From: Rothia kristinae NBRC 15354
GTDB lineage: Bacteria > Actinomycetota > Actinomycetes > Actinomycetales > Micrococcaceae
Length of the DNA: 64,000 nt
Direction: 5' to 3'
NCBI RefSeq assembly: GCF_001570865.1
Contig: NZ_BCSM01000005.1
Coordinates: 62,001-126,000 of the forward strand
Below, in pieces: positions 28,126 to 36,842 of the stretch. The first letter of the stretch is position 1; the number at the start of each line of letters is the position of its first letter. The notes under the pieces were generated by a model, which saw only the letters and a list, made by a program, of their open reading frames with translations, did not search any database and was not told the origin of the DNA. Both the position numbers and the translations under genes were made by a program.

Positions 28126-28985
28126 GCCGCGCGCGCACCGCAGTACTGACCCTGGCCAGTGTGGAGCGGATGCCGCACGTGCGTCGTCAGCATGCCGCCC
28201 TTCGGCAGTACCATGGCGACCGCCTCGAGGAGGGGAGTCTCATTCATGTGCTGGCTCTGCTCGGGGATGCCCCCCGGGAGGTCGTCGAGAACCAGGGCTG
28301 GCAGGTGGTCCCCGTGACGGAGGGACTGTGCGGGGGACGGGCCAACCTGGCCCGAGCGCGCAATCTCGCCGCGGCGGCAGGGCGGAGAGCCGGGGTTGGC
28401 CTGTTGGTCTTCCTCGATGCGGACTGTCTTCCGGCTCCGCGCATGATCGAGCGCTACGAGGCCGCTGCCGCCGCCTTCCCGCAGGCCCTGTTGGCGGGTC
28501 CGGTCACCTATCTGGAACCGGAGGAGACCCAATGGGAGTTGACGCGGATCGTCGCTCACCCCCACCCACACCCGGCCCGCCCGAATCCGGCCGACTGCCA
28601 AATCCGGTTGACCCGGGTGGTGGAGCACCCCCGGGAGGCCTGGGAGCTGTTCTGGTCCCTGTCGTTCGCGGTGCGTCCCGAGGTTTACCTCCGGATCGGA
28701 GGCTTCTCCGAGGAGTACACCGGGTACGGAGGGGAGGACACGGACTTCGCCTACAGCGCCCATAGCGCGGGGGTGGACCTGGCTTGGGTGGGTGGGGCCC
28801 ATGCCTTCCACCAGTACCACCCGGTCTCCTCCCCGCCGGTAGAGCACCTCACGGAGATCCTCGACAACGCGAGGCTCTTCCACAGGCGATGGGGTGTGTG
28901 GCCCATGCGCGGGTGGCTGGAGGCATTCGCCGAACGTGGTCTGGCCCGCTGGGATCCGCAGCGCGGTTGGCTGCTCGCTGAGTGA
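28122..28985 (+). CDS. GT2-type glycosyltransferase
   Basis: A 287-aa GT-A enzyme. Starting MSRARTAVLTLAS, it shows NLARARNLAAAAG near 78, the metal-binding DAD in LLVFLDADCLP near 96, and the acceptor-site pattern IGGFSEEYTGYGGEDTDFAY near 195, which closely resembles GGFDESLTGYGGEDWELA in the broken two-domain glycosyltransferase across the locus. The ATG overlaps the previous stop (ATGA). It ends the plus-strand operon; moeZ follows 109 nt later with its own ribosome-binding site. The sugar specificity cannot be told from the sequence. Confidence 0.83.
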   Translation: MSRARTAVLTLASVERMPHVRRQHAALRQYHGDRLEEGSLIHVLALLGDAPREVVENQGWQVVPVTEGLCGGRANLARARNLAAAAGRRAGVGLLVFLDADCLPAPRMIERYEAAAAAFPQALLAGPVTYLEPEETQWELTRIVAHPHPHPARPNPADCQIRLTRVVEHPREAWELFWSLSFAVRPEVYLRIGGFSEEYTGYGGEDTDFAYSAHSAGVDLAWVGGAHAFHQYHPVSSPPVEHLTEILDNARLFHRRWGVWPMRGWLEAFAERGLARWDPQRGWLLAE

Positions 28986-29094
28986 CCGCATGCATGACTG
29001 TTCTCCGCCCCGGGACCCTTTTCCCGCCGGAATGGTCGAAGGGCCCGCGGGGGAGGACAATGGGGGCGGCGCAGTCCCATTCGTAGGAGGTCCC

Positions 29095-30369
29095 ATGCCC
29101 GTCGCCCCGGAAGATGCCGGCGTGGTCCTGCCGCCCACACGGGCAGGGGGCGCGGGTCGGGCCCCGTCCCCGCGCTACCGCAGCCCCGATGACCTCACGC
29201 AGGCCCAGCTCGAGCGCTTCCGACGCCACCTGAGCCTCACCGGCTTCGGCCCCGAGCCCCAGCTGCGCCTGCTCAACGCCCACGCCGTGGTGATCGGGGC
29301 CGGCGGCCTGGGAGCGCCGGTGCTCAGCTACCTCGCCGCGGCCGGGGTCGGGCGGATCACCGTGATCGACGCCGACGTGGTGGAGCGCTCCAACCTGCAC
29401 CGGCAGGTGATCCACGGGGAATCCGTCCTGGGCCGGCCCAAGACCGCCTCCGCCGCCCGGACCGTGCGGGAGCTGCACCCGGAAGCCGAGGTCACCGAGA
29501 TCCGCGAGGTGCTGGATGCCGGCAACGCCCTGCGCCTGCTCGCCGGGGCGGACGTCGTGCTGGACGGCTCGGACAACTTCCCCACCCGCTACGCCGTGGC
29601 CGATGCCGCGGAGATCCTGCGCGTGCCCGTGGTCTACGGGGCGATCCTGCGCTTCGACGGCCAGGTGAGCGTGTTCTGGCCCGGACGCGGACCCCTCTAC
29701 CGGGACCTGTTCCCCACCATGCCCGGCCCGGGGGAGGTGCCCAGCTGCGCGGAGGCCGGGGTGATCGGGGTGCTGCCCGGGGTGATCGGCACCCTCATGG
29801 CCACCGAGGCCGTCAAGGTGCTGGCCGGGGTGGGCGAGCCGCTGATCGGGCGGCTGCTGTTCTACGACGCCCTCACCGCAGGCTTCCGCGAGGTGCCCTT
29901 CGCCCCGGATCCCCGGCGTCGGCCGGTCACCCGCATGGGCGCGGCCCGGGACTACGACGCCGCCGCGTGCGCCGTCCCGTCGGCTGACGAGGCCGCGCGG
30001 CCCGCCGCCTCCGCGTGCCCGGCGCGGGAGTCCGGACAGATCCCACCGGAGCGGCTGCGGCGCTGGCGCGCGGAGGAGGAGGCCCCTCTGGTGCTGGACG
30101 TGCGGGAGGCCTGGGAGCACCGCCTCGGGGCCATCCCGGGCAGCCCGCTGCTGCCCCTGGGGGAGATCCAGCGGGATCCCGCCGCGGCCGCGCACCGGGT
30201 GCGGCGCCTGCGGGAGCAGACCGGAGCGGGAGGCGGCCCGGTGGTGCTGTACTGCCAGGCGGGGGTGCGCTCGCGGCGGGCGCAGGAGGCCCTGGCCGCG
30301 GCGGACCCGGACACCCCGTGGCTCAGCCTCTCCGGCGGATACGACGCCTGGGAGCGCGAGGACGCCTGA
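29095..30369 (+). CDS. moeZ: Adenylyltransferase/sulfurtransferase MoeZ (ThiF/MoeB + rhodanese)
   Basis: A 424-aa sulfur-activating enzyme that adenylates the C-terminal glycine of sulfur carriers (MoaD, ThiS, CysO type) and transfers sulfur. The N-terminal E1-like domain has GAGGLGAPVLSYLAAAGVG (about 64-82), DADVVERSNLHRQ, DGSDNFPTRY and PSCAEAGVIGVLPG. The rhodanese domain (about 315-424) carries the active Cys in YCQAGVRSRRA near 387. As in other actinobacterial MoeZ, the first Cys of the usual zinc CxxC is replaced (LYRDLFP), so the zinc site is reduced. TAGGAGG lies just before the ATG. A GC-rich inverted-repeat stretch at 30370-30430 separates it from the convergent DUF1269 gene. Confidence 0.92.
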   Translation: MPVAPEDAGVVLPPTRAGGAGRAPSPRYRSPDDLTQAQLERFRRHLSLTGFGPEPQLRLLNAHAVVIGAGGLGAPVLSYLAAAGVGRITVIDADVVERSNLHRQVIHGESVLGRPKTASAARTVRELHPEAEVTEIREVLDAGNALRLLAGADVVLDGSDNFPTRYAVADAAEILRVPVVYGAILRFDGQVSVFWPGRGPLYRDLFPTMPGPGEVPSCAEAGVIGVLPGVIGTLMATEAVKVLAGVGEPLIGRLLFYDALTAGFREVPFAPDPRRRPVTRMGAARDYDAAACAVPSADEAARPAASACPARESGQIPPERLRRWRAEEEAPLVLDVREAWEHRLGAIPGSPLLPLGEIQRDPAAAAHRVRRLREQTGAGGGPVVLYCQAGVRSRRAQEALAAADPDTPWLSLSGGYDAWEREDA

Positions 30370-30434
30370 GCGCGCCGGCGGCGCCCCCGGGCCCCGGCCC
30401 GGCCCCGGGCGGCGATGCCCGGGCCCGGCGGGGA

Positions 30435-31031
30435 TCAGGCGCTGCGGAAGCGGCTGCGCAGGCTCTCCACCCGATCCTCGAACTTCTCCCTGCGCTCGGC
30501 CCGGCGGGACTCGCGCAGCTGACGGCGGGCGGCCTCCGCGGCGGCCTCGGCCGCGGCCTGCTGGGACTCCATCTCCGCGACCACCTCGTCGGTGGGGCGG
30601 CGCACGATGCTCCCGCCGCGCTCGGCGACGAAGGCGTCCAGGGCGGCGGTGTCCGGCTCATCGGTCTCCAGCACCAGGGCGTTGCGCCCGGGCTGCACGG
30701 TGCGGCCCAGCTCCTCCAGGGCGGAATCCGCGCTCTGCGCGCGGTCCAGATCGAACAGTCCGCCCAGCATGGCCCCGGTGCCCAGACCGAAGATCATGCC
30801 CAGCGGCCCGCCGAGCACCCCGATCATCATGCCGATGAGGCTGCCGCCCGCGGTCCCGGATCCGATGCCGGGATCATCCCCCTCGGGCACGCGCAGCCGG
30901 CCCTGCTCATCCCGCTCCACGAGGGCGGTGGAGCGGACCAGGGAGGACAGAGAGGAGCCGCGCAGCTCGGACAGGGCCTGATAGGCGGTGGCGTCCTCGG
31001 GGAAGGTGACGACGGCGGCGTACTGGGTCAT
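30435..31031 (-). CDS. DUF1269 family protein
   Basis: A 198-aa protein. The N-terminal part (AAVVTFPEDATAYQALSELR) resembles the DUF1269 fold. A Gly-rich hydrophobic hairpin follows (GTAGGSLIGMMIGVLGGPLG then MIFGLGTGAMLGGLFDLD, about 60-95), then an alpha/beta region and a highly charged helical tail rich in Ala, Glu and Arg (about 150-195). The family is found in actinobacteria next to stress genes but has no defined biochemical role. AGGAGGT is located before the ATG at 31031, which sets the start well inside a longer open frame. Confidence 0.8.
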   Translation of the reverse strand: MTQYAAVVTFPEDATAYQALSELRGSSLSSLVRSTALVERDEQGRLRVPEGDDPGIGSGTAGGSLIGMMIGVLGGPLGMIFGLGTGAMLGGLFDLDRAQSADSALEELGRTVQPGRNALVLETDEPDTAALDAFVAERGGSIVRRPTDEVVAEMESQQAAAEAAAEAARRQLRESRRAERREKFEDRVESLRSRFRSA

Positions 31032-31198
31032 GGGGAACCTCCTGCGGTCTCGCGGGGCCGACATCGGAAACGCGCGGCGGCGCTGGAGCGGCCCGGGCCC
31101 GCCGGACCGTGCCCCGTCTGCCCTCAGTCTACTCCGCCGGAGCCGCCTGGACAAGACCCGGCCCGGAGGGGTCGGTCGCGGGGGCGACGTCGGGCGGC

Positions 31199-31903
31199 TC
31201 AGCCCTCCGTGGGGTCCTCGCGGTGCTCGTCGCTGCGCAGGTGCTCCGGCAGGAGGCCCACCAGGCGGCCCACCAGCACCGAGTTCACCTTCTGGGAGAA
31301 CGCCTCGATCAGGGGGCCGTTGAAGAAGGCGGTGGCGAAGGTGCCCACCCCCACGGGCCCGCTGCACAGCCAGGCGGAGGTCACGGTGAGGATGTCCTGC
31401 ACCGTGCGCACCCAGCGGTAGGAGAAGCGGGTCTTGTCCACGATCATCGGGGCGATCGCATCGTACGGGGCGGTGCCCACCCCCGCGGACATGTAGGCGC
31501 TGGCGCCGAAGTCGAACACGGCGATGCCCAGGAGGAAGAACAGCGCCTTGCCGCCCAGTCCCAGGTCATCCGGGATGACGGGATCCAGCAGCGCGGAGAA
31601 CCAGGTGATGAAGTACCCGGTGAGCACCATGTTGATCACGGTGCCGACGCCGATGTACCCGCGGCCCCAGATCACCACGGCGACGATGAGGATGGCGTTG
31701 GCCAGCAGCTGCCAGGTGCCCAGGGACCACCCGATGAGATCGCTGATGCCGGTGTTCAGCGCGGTGAACGGGTCCACGCCCACCCCGCCGTCCAGCATGA
31801 TGGCCGCGCCCAGGCCGATGACGGCCACCCCGACCAGGGCGTAGGCGGAGCGCAGCGCGATCTCGGCCGCGGACAGGTGCTTCCCGTGGGTCATGCTCGC
31901 CAC
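31199..31903 (-). CDS. YczE/YitT-like integral membrane protein
   Basis: A 234-aa membrane protein with five to six helices (ALRSAYALVGVAVIGLGAA, LANAILIVAVVIWG, ALFFLLGIAVFDFGASAYM and others). The sequence GVDPFTALNTGISD and GVGTAPYDAIAPMIV form two internal repeats, each of the kind G(V)GxxPxDA, typical of the YczE/YyaS/YitT group. Function is unknown; some members sit in transport loci. GTG at 31903 is preferred because CGAGG lies 6 nt upstream; an ATG three codons later (31894) is the alternative. It lies downstream of copB on the same strand with a hairpin between them. Confidence 0.78.
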   Translation of the reverse strand: MASMTHGKHLSAAEIALRSAYALVGVAVIGLGAAIMLDGGVGVDPFTALNTGISDLIGWSLGTWQLLANAILIVAVVIWGRGYIGVGTVINMVLTGYFITWFSALLDPVIPDDLGLGGKALFFLLGIAVFDFGASAYMSAGVGTAPYDAIAPMIVDKTRFSYRWVRTVQDILTVTSAWLCSGPVGVGTFATAFFNGPLIEAFSQKVNSVLVGRLVGLLPEHLRSDEHREDPTEG

Positions 31904-31997
31904 GTCGGGCCTCGTTTCGGGTCGGAAGGGCCCGCCGTGGGTGCACACGGCGGGGGACGACGGCGCGGCGGCCCCGTCGGCGGGATCGTCCCACCGT

Positions 31998-32037
31998 AGC
32001 CCCGCCCCCGGCCGGGGTCCAAGGCGGGGGCGGGGCT
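31998..32037 (-). terminator. Hairpin after copB
   Basis: AGCCCCGCCCCC (31998-32009) pairs perfectly with GGGGGCGGGGCT (32026-32037), a 12-bp stem 28 nt past the copB stop on the minus strand. There is no T-run. Confidence 0.6.
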
Positions 32038-32064
32038 GGGATGACGTGATCTCCGTCCCCGGGG

Positions 32065-34302
32065 CTATGCCGTCCCGTGGCGGTGCTGGACCTCCTGCGC
32101 CTCGGTCCTGTCGGCGCCGCGGCGCTGCAGGATCCGCTGCGCGCTGGCCTCCGGGGAGAGATCCAGCCGGCGCAGCAGCTGGGCGTTGGCCGCGACCACC
32201 ACGGTGGAGGCGGACATCAGCAGCGCGCCGACGCTCATCGGCATCAGGAAGCCCACCGGGGCCAGGACCCCGGCCGCCAGGGGCACGGAGACCAGGTTGT
32301 ACCCGGCGGCCCACCACAGGTTCTGCCGCATCTTCCGGTACGACGCCCGGGACAGCTCGATCACGGACAGCACCGAGCGCGGGTCCGAGGAGGCCAGCAC
32401 CACCCCGGCCGAGCCGATCGCCACGTCCGTGCCCGCCCCGATGGCCAGGCCGACGTCGGCCCGGGCCAGGGCGGGGGCGTCGTTCACGCCGTCGCCGACC
32501 ATCGCGACCCGGCGGCCCTCGCCCTGCACCTGCTCGACCTTCGCGGACTTGTCCTCCGGGCGCACCCCGGCGAAGACCCGGTCGATGCCCAGCTTCCCGG
32601 CGACATCCTGGGCCACCGCCTCGGCATCGCCCGTGATCATCGCGACCTGCACCCCGGCGGCGTGCAGCGCCTCCACGGCCTCGCGGGACTCCGGGCGGAC
32701 CTCGTCGGCCAGGCGCAGAGCCCCGGCCACCGTCCCGTCCACGACCACGTGCAGGATGATCGCGCCCTCATCGCGCCAGGAGGAGGCCTGGGGCAGCTCC
32801 TCGAGGTCGTGCTGCTCCAGCAGCCGCGGGCCGCCGACCTCCACCGTCGCGCCGTCCACGCTCGCGCTGACCCCGACCGCGGGGGAGGAGGTGAAGTCCT
32901 GCGCCTGCGGCAGCCGCACGGAGCGCTTCCGGGCGGCGGCGAGGATCGCCCGGGCCAGCGGGTGCTCGCTGTCCTGCTCGGCGGCCGCCGCCAGCCCCAG
33001 CACGCTCTCCTCCTCCCGGCCCTCGGCCGGGTCCACCGCGGTGACGGCCGGCTCCCCGCGGGTCAGGGTCCCGGTCTTGTCGAAGAACACGGTGTCCACC
33101 CGGCGCATGGCCTCCAGGGCGGAGCGGTTGGAGATGAGCACCCCCGCCTTCGCGGCGCGCTCGGTGGCCAGGGAGACCACCAGCGGGATCGCCAGGCCCA
33201 GGGCGTGCGGGCAGGCGATGACCAGCACGGACACGGTGCGCACGACGGCGTCGTCCGGGCGACCCAGCGCGAACCACACGATCGCGGTGATCACCGCCGC
33301 GCCCAGCGCGAACCAGAACAGCCAGGCCGCGGCCCGGTCGGCCAGCAGCTGGGCGCGGGTCGAGGAGGACTGGGCGTCATCCACCAGCCGGCGGATCCCG
33401 GCCAGGGCCGTGTCCTCGCCGGTCGCGGTGATCTGCACGCGCAGCCCCGAGTCGGTCGCGATGGTCCCGGCCACCACGTGCTCGCCCTTCCCGCGGCGCA
33501 CGGTCCGGGACTCCCCGGTGACCATGGACTCGTCCATCGCGGCGGCGCCCTCGAGGATCGTCCCATCGGCCGGGACGGAGGAGCCGGGACGCACCAGCAC
33601 GACGTCGTCCACCGCCAGCTCGTCCGGGGAGACGGTGACGACGTTCTCGCCCTCGACCTTCTCCGCCTCATCCGGCAGGAGGGCTGCCAGGGAGTCCAGG
33701 GCGGAGGAGGTCTGGGCCAGGGAGCGCATCTCGATCCAGTGGCCCAGCAGCATGATCACCACCAGCAGGGCCAGCTCCCACCAGAATTCCAGACCGGAAT
33801 CCAGCAGGTGCAGGGTGGCACCCCAGGAGGAGAGGAAGGCGACGGTGATGCCCAGGGAGATCAGCAGCATCATCCCGGGGGACTTGCTGCGGATCTCGGA
33901 GACGGCGCCGCTCAGGAAGGGCTTCCCGCCCCAGACGTACATCACGGTGCCCAGCACCGGGGCGATCCAGCGGACCCACTCGGCATCGGGCAGGGAGTAG
34001 CCCAGCAGGTGGGCGAAGCCGTGGCTGAACACCGACACGGGCACGGCCAGCACCAGCATGATCCAGAACAGCCGGCGGAACATCATCACGTGGTGCTGCA
34101 TGTGCCCGCCGCCGTGCCCGGCGTGCCCGCCGTGGTGGTCGTGCCCGGCGTGCTGATCGTGTCCGCCGTGCCCGGAGTGCCCGTGCCCGCCGTTGTGCTG
34201 GTCGCGGTGCTGGCCGTGGGACTCGCCGCCGGCGTGCTCGTCGTGCCCGGCGTGGGGATCGCTCCCGGCGTCGCGGTGGTGGGTGCTCTCCTCGGTGCTC
34301 AT
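32065..34302 (-). CDS. copB: Copper-exporting P1B-type ATPase, CopB-like
   Basis: A 745-aa heavy-metal ATPase. A His-rich cytoplasmic N-terminus (residues 1-70, many HxGH repeats) replaces the Cys-containing metal domains of CopA. Then come eight helices with TGES near 265, the intramembrane motif CPH near 365 (CopB class, rather than CPC of CopA), the phosphorylated Asp in DKTGTLTRGE near 415, and GDGVNDAPALA near 610. It should export Cu, probably Cu(II) or Ag. It is translated right after the YdhK-like lipoprotein (ATGA overlap), and a CsoR-type palindrome precedes the pair, predicting copper induction. Confidence 0.92.
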   Translation of the reverse strand: MSTEESTHHRDAGSDPHAGHDEHAGGESHGQHRDQHNGGHGHSGHGGHDQHAGHDHHGGHAGHGGGHMQHHVMMFRRLFWIMLVLAVPVSVFSHGFAHLLGYSLPDAEWVRWIAPVLGTVMYVWGGKPFLSGAVSEIRSKSPGMMLLISLGITVAFLSSWGATLHLLDSGLEFWWELALLVVIMLLGHWIEMRSLAQTSSALDSLAALLPDEAEKVEGENVVTVSPDELAVDDVVLVRPGSSVPADGTILEGAAAMDESMVTGESRTVRRGKGEHVVAGTIATDSGLRVQITATGEDTALAGIRRLVDDAQSSSTRAQLLADRAAAWLFWFALGAAVITAIVWFALGRPDDAVVRTVSVLVIACPHALGLAIPLVVSLATERAAKAGVLISNRSALEAMRRVDTVFFDKTGTLTRGEPAVTAVDPAEGREEESVLGLAAAAEQDSEHPLARAILAAARKRSVRLPQAQDFTSSPAVGVSASVDGATVEVGGPRLLEQHDLEELPQASSWRDEGAIILHVVVDGTVAGALRLADEVRPESREAVEALHAAGVQVAMITGDAEAVAQDVAGKLGIDRVFAGVRPEDKSAKVEQVQGEGRRVAMVGDGVNDAPALARADVGLAIGAGTDVAIGSAGVVLASSDPRSVLSVIELSRASYRKMRQNLWWAAGYNLVSVPLAAGVLAPVGFLMPMSVGALLMSASTVVVAANAQLLRRLDLSPEASAQRILQRRGADRTEAQEVQHRHGTA

Positions 34303-34898
34303 CGGCTCTCCATCTCGCTCTGCACGACCCAGCGGTGGTTGGTCACGGTCTGTCCGTCAGGGGTCGTGTAGTCGACGATGTAGACCGGTTCGTCGGTGGA
34401 GGAGACGATCGTGGCCTGAGCCCCGTCCATGCCCTCCATGTGGTCGGCGTCCAGGGTGACGCGGGTGCCGTCGGCCAGGCGCTGGGAGCCGGCGTCGCGG
34501 ATCTCCTGCTGCACGACCCAGCGGTGGTCCTTCACCTCGGGCCCGCCGGTGGTCGGGGTGTAGTCCACGGCGTAGGTCCAGGTGTCGTAGGCCCCGACGA
34601 CGGTGGCTTCGGCGCCCTCCATGCCCTGCATGTGATCGGTGGTCAGGCGCACCTGGGAGCCCACCGGGTAGCGGGGGTTCTGGGCCGTGGGGATGTCCGT
34701 GGGCAGCGGGTCCCCATGGGAGTGGGCGTGGTCCATCCCGGACATGCTGGCCGCGGGGGAGGCGCTGGCGGAGGACGCGGCGCCCGTCGCGTGCTCCGCG
34801 GGGTGGGAATCGGCGTCGCCGCCGGCGGAGCAGCCGGCGAGCAGGACGACGGCGGCCGCGAGGGAGGCCGCGGCGGGGGCGGTGCGCAGATGCGGCAT
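34299..34898 (-). CDS. YdhK family lipoprotein (two DUF1541 repeats)
   Basis: A 199-aa secreted lipoprotein. The signal peptide ends in LLAGCSAGG (lipidated Cys at about residue 23), followed by a Ser/Ala/His-rich linker with GMDHAHSHG. Two repeats of about 60 residues follow (DHMQGMEGAEATVVGAYDT and DHMEGMDGAQATIVSSTDE; then YAVDYTP/YIVDYTT and HRWVVQ in both), the DUF1541 pair of YdhK. His/Met-rich surroundings suggest periplasm-side copper binding. The stop overlaps the copB start. The ATG at 34898 is preceded by GAGAGGA at a wide spacing of about 12 nt, so the start is fairly but not fully certain. Confidence 0.85.
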   Translation of the reverse strand: MPHLRTAPAAASLAAAVVLLAGCSAGGDADSHPAEHATGAASSASASPAASMSGMDHAHSHGDPLPTDIPTAQNPRYPVGSQVRLTTDHMQGMEGAEATVVGAYDTWTYAVDYTPTTGGPEVKDHRWVVQQEIRDAGSQRLADGTRVTLDADHMEGMDGAQATIVSSTDEPVYIVDYTTPDGQTVTNHRWVVQSEMESR

Positions 34899-34962
34899 GG
34901 CGATGATGGTTCCTCTCGGTGCGGTGGGTCCTTCTCCTTTCAGTAGTACACCCCCTGTCAAG

Positions 34963-34977
34963 TACCCCCAGGGGGTA
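34963..34977. promoter_or_regulatory. CsoR-type copper operator upstream of ydhK-copB
   Basis: TACCCCCAGGGGGTA is a perfect 15-nt palindrome with the C-run/G-run and TA ends seen in CsoR operators. Next to it on the minus strand is TTGACA, and a related TACACCCCCT lies at 34947-34956. No csoR gene is in the window, so the regulator would act from elsewhere. Confidence 0.6.
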
Positions 34978-35135
34978 TTCACGGGCGGTGGGGGCAGACG
35001 GCCGATCCTGACCACCTTCCCGGCTGTGATCAGCGCGAATGCCGGTCGGGGAGGGGTGCGGGCCCGTCCGACGGCGGTAGCCTGGGGATGCGCGCCCGCT
35101 CCTCGGGCGCCGTTCCCGAGGAAAGGCAGGACCCG

Positions 35136-35976
35136 ATGCAGATCCCCGCGCAGACCCAGCCCTGGCCCGGCTCCACCGCGGCCATGGACCCCCAGCCGGA
35201 TCACGGCGAGCAGTCCTACCGCGGCAGCGGGCGCCTGGAGGGCAAGCGCGTGCTGCTGACCGCCGGGGACAGCGGCATCGGCCGCGCCGTCGCCATCGCC
35301 TACGCCCGGGAGGGCGCGGACCTGGTGATCTCCTACTACGACGAGCACGACGACGCCGAGCAGACCCGCCCGGTGGGTGCGCGAGGTCGGCCGGAAGGCC
35401 GTGCTGGTCCCCGGGGATCTCACCGACCCCGAGCACTGCCGGGAGCTGGTGCGCCGCACCGTGGAGGAGCTGGGCGGCATCGACGTGCTGGTCTCCAACG
35501 CCGCGTTCCAGATGGTCCGCGAGCAGATCACCGACATCCCGGATGAGGAATGGGACTTCACCCTGGCCACCAACCTCTCCGCGATGTTCCACCTGGTCAA
35601 GGCCGCCGTGCCGCACATGCAGCCGGGTTCCAGCATCATCGGCTCCACCTCCGTGAACTCGGATATGCCCCCGCAGCAGCTGCTGGCCTACAACGCGACG
35701 AAGGCGGGGATCGCCAACATGATCGGCTCCCTCTCCCAGTCCCTGGCCCCGCGCGGCATCCGCGCCAACTCCGTGGCCCCGGGCCCCATCTGGACCCCGC
35801 TGATCCCGGCGACCATGCCGGAGGAGATGGTCGAGGACTTCGGCGGGGACTACCCCGTGGGCCGGGCCGGGCAGCCGGCCGAGCTCGCGCCCGCCTACGT
35901 CATGCTCGCCGCGGACGAGTCCAGCTACGTCTCCGGGGCCCGCGTGGCCGTCACGGGAGGTCAGCCGATCCTATGA
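35136..35976 (+). pseudogene. SDR family oxidoreductase (YghA-like) with a one-base insertion
   Basis: The ATG at 35136 follows GAGGAAAGG. The frame reads MQIPAQTQPWPGSTAAMDP, then GKRVLLTAGDSGIGRAVAIA, to DDAEQTR. At CCC (35369-35371) one extra C shifts it; without it the reading is TRRWVREVGRKAVLVPGDLT and continues intact through VSNAAF, GSTSVNS, YNATK and PGPIWTPL to a stop at 35976. The total of 841 nt is one more than a multiple of three, in line with a single insertion. Repaired length is 279 aa. The intact relative at 7898-8815 shares the YRG(S/L)GRL and GDSGIG regions. Its stop overlaps the next gene (ATGA), so it heads an operon. Confidence 0.8.
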
Positions 35977-36842
35977 GCGCCGTCGACTCCGAGACCGCCG
36001 CCGAGACGACGGGCGCCGTCGAACGCCACACCATCACCACCTCGGACGGGGTGCGCCTGTCCTACACCGACGAGGGCGCCGGTCGGCCCGTGGTCATGAT
36101 CCACGGGTGGACCTTCTCCGGGAGGTTCTTCGACGGCGTCGCCTCCGAGCTGGCCCGCGGGCACCGGGTGATCCGCCTGGATCTGCGCGGGCACGGACGC
36201 TCCGAGTCCCCGGACCACGGGTACCGGATGTCCCGGCTCAGCGCGGACCTGCACGAGCTGCTGGAGGCCCTGGATCTGCGCGAGGCCACCCTCATCGGGT
36301 GGTCCCTGGGCTGCCCGATCATCTGGGGTCTGCTGGAGTCCTTCGGCTCCGCGAGGGTCGCCCAGGCCGTGTACATCGACCAGACCCCGGCGCAGTACCG
36401 CACCGCGGACTGGCCGTGGGCCCACGCCCAGTGCTGGGACGACGCCGCCCTGGCCGGCCTGCAGGCCGCCATCGCCGCCGACCCGGCCGGCCAGGACCGC
36501 GAGCAGGTGCCGACCATCCTGCAGCGCGAGCCCACCGAGCGGGAGCGGGAGCTGTTCCTGGCGGAGATGGGCCGGTGCCGCCCGGAGGTGCGCAACGCGG
36601 TGATGCAGAACCACACGCGCCTGGACTGGCGCGACGTCATCCCGCACCTGTCCGTGCCGGCCCTGGTGTGCGTGGCCCGGCGCAACGTCGTCTTCGACTG
36701 GCGCGGCCCGCACTGGGTGGCCGAGCACCTGCCCGACGCCCGGGAGCGGATCTTCGAGGACAGCCGCCACGCGCTGTTCCTGGACGAGCCGCAGGCCTTC
36801 GTCGAGACGGTCCGGGAGTTCCTGGCGGAGGCGGACCGATGA
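35973..36842 (+). CDS. Alpha/beta hydrolase
   Basis: A 289-aa alpha/beta-hydrolase fold enzyme. The oxyanion-hole HG is in VVMIHGWTFSGRFF (about residue 48), RLDLRGHGRSESPDHGY marks strand 4, the nucleophile Ser sits in GWSLGCPII near 115 (GxSxG), and the catalytic His is in EDSRHALFLDEP near 268. It resembles non-haem chloroperoxidase or lactone-type esterases. The ATG overlaps the SDR stop by 4 nt and its stop overlaps the next gene, so the three genes are one operon, perhaps for catabolism of a cyclic or sugar-derived substrate. The substrate is not known. Confidence 0.85.
   Translation: MSAVDSETAAETTGAVERHTITTSDGVRLSYTDEGAGRPVVMIHGWTFSGRFFDGVASELARGHRVIRLDLRGHGRSESPDHGYRMSRLSADLHELLEALDLREATLIGWSLGCPIIWGLLESFGSARVAQAVYIDQTPAQYRTADWPWAHAQCWDDAALAGLQAAIAADPAGQDREQVPTILQREPTERERELFLAEMGRCRPEVRNAVMQNHTRLDWRDVIPHLSVPALVCVARRNVVFDWRGPHWVAEHLPDARERIFEDSRHALFLDEPQAFVETVREFLAEADR

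Noticed and set aside
34121-34260. Repetitive sequence in 34121-34260
   Set aside because: It encodes the His/Gly-rich N-terminus of copB, so the repetition is protein-level low complexity rather than a CRISPR or mobile repeat.
32077-34371. 764-codon plus-strand frame opposite copB
   Set aside because: Antisense to a P-type ATPase whose motifs are all intact.
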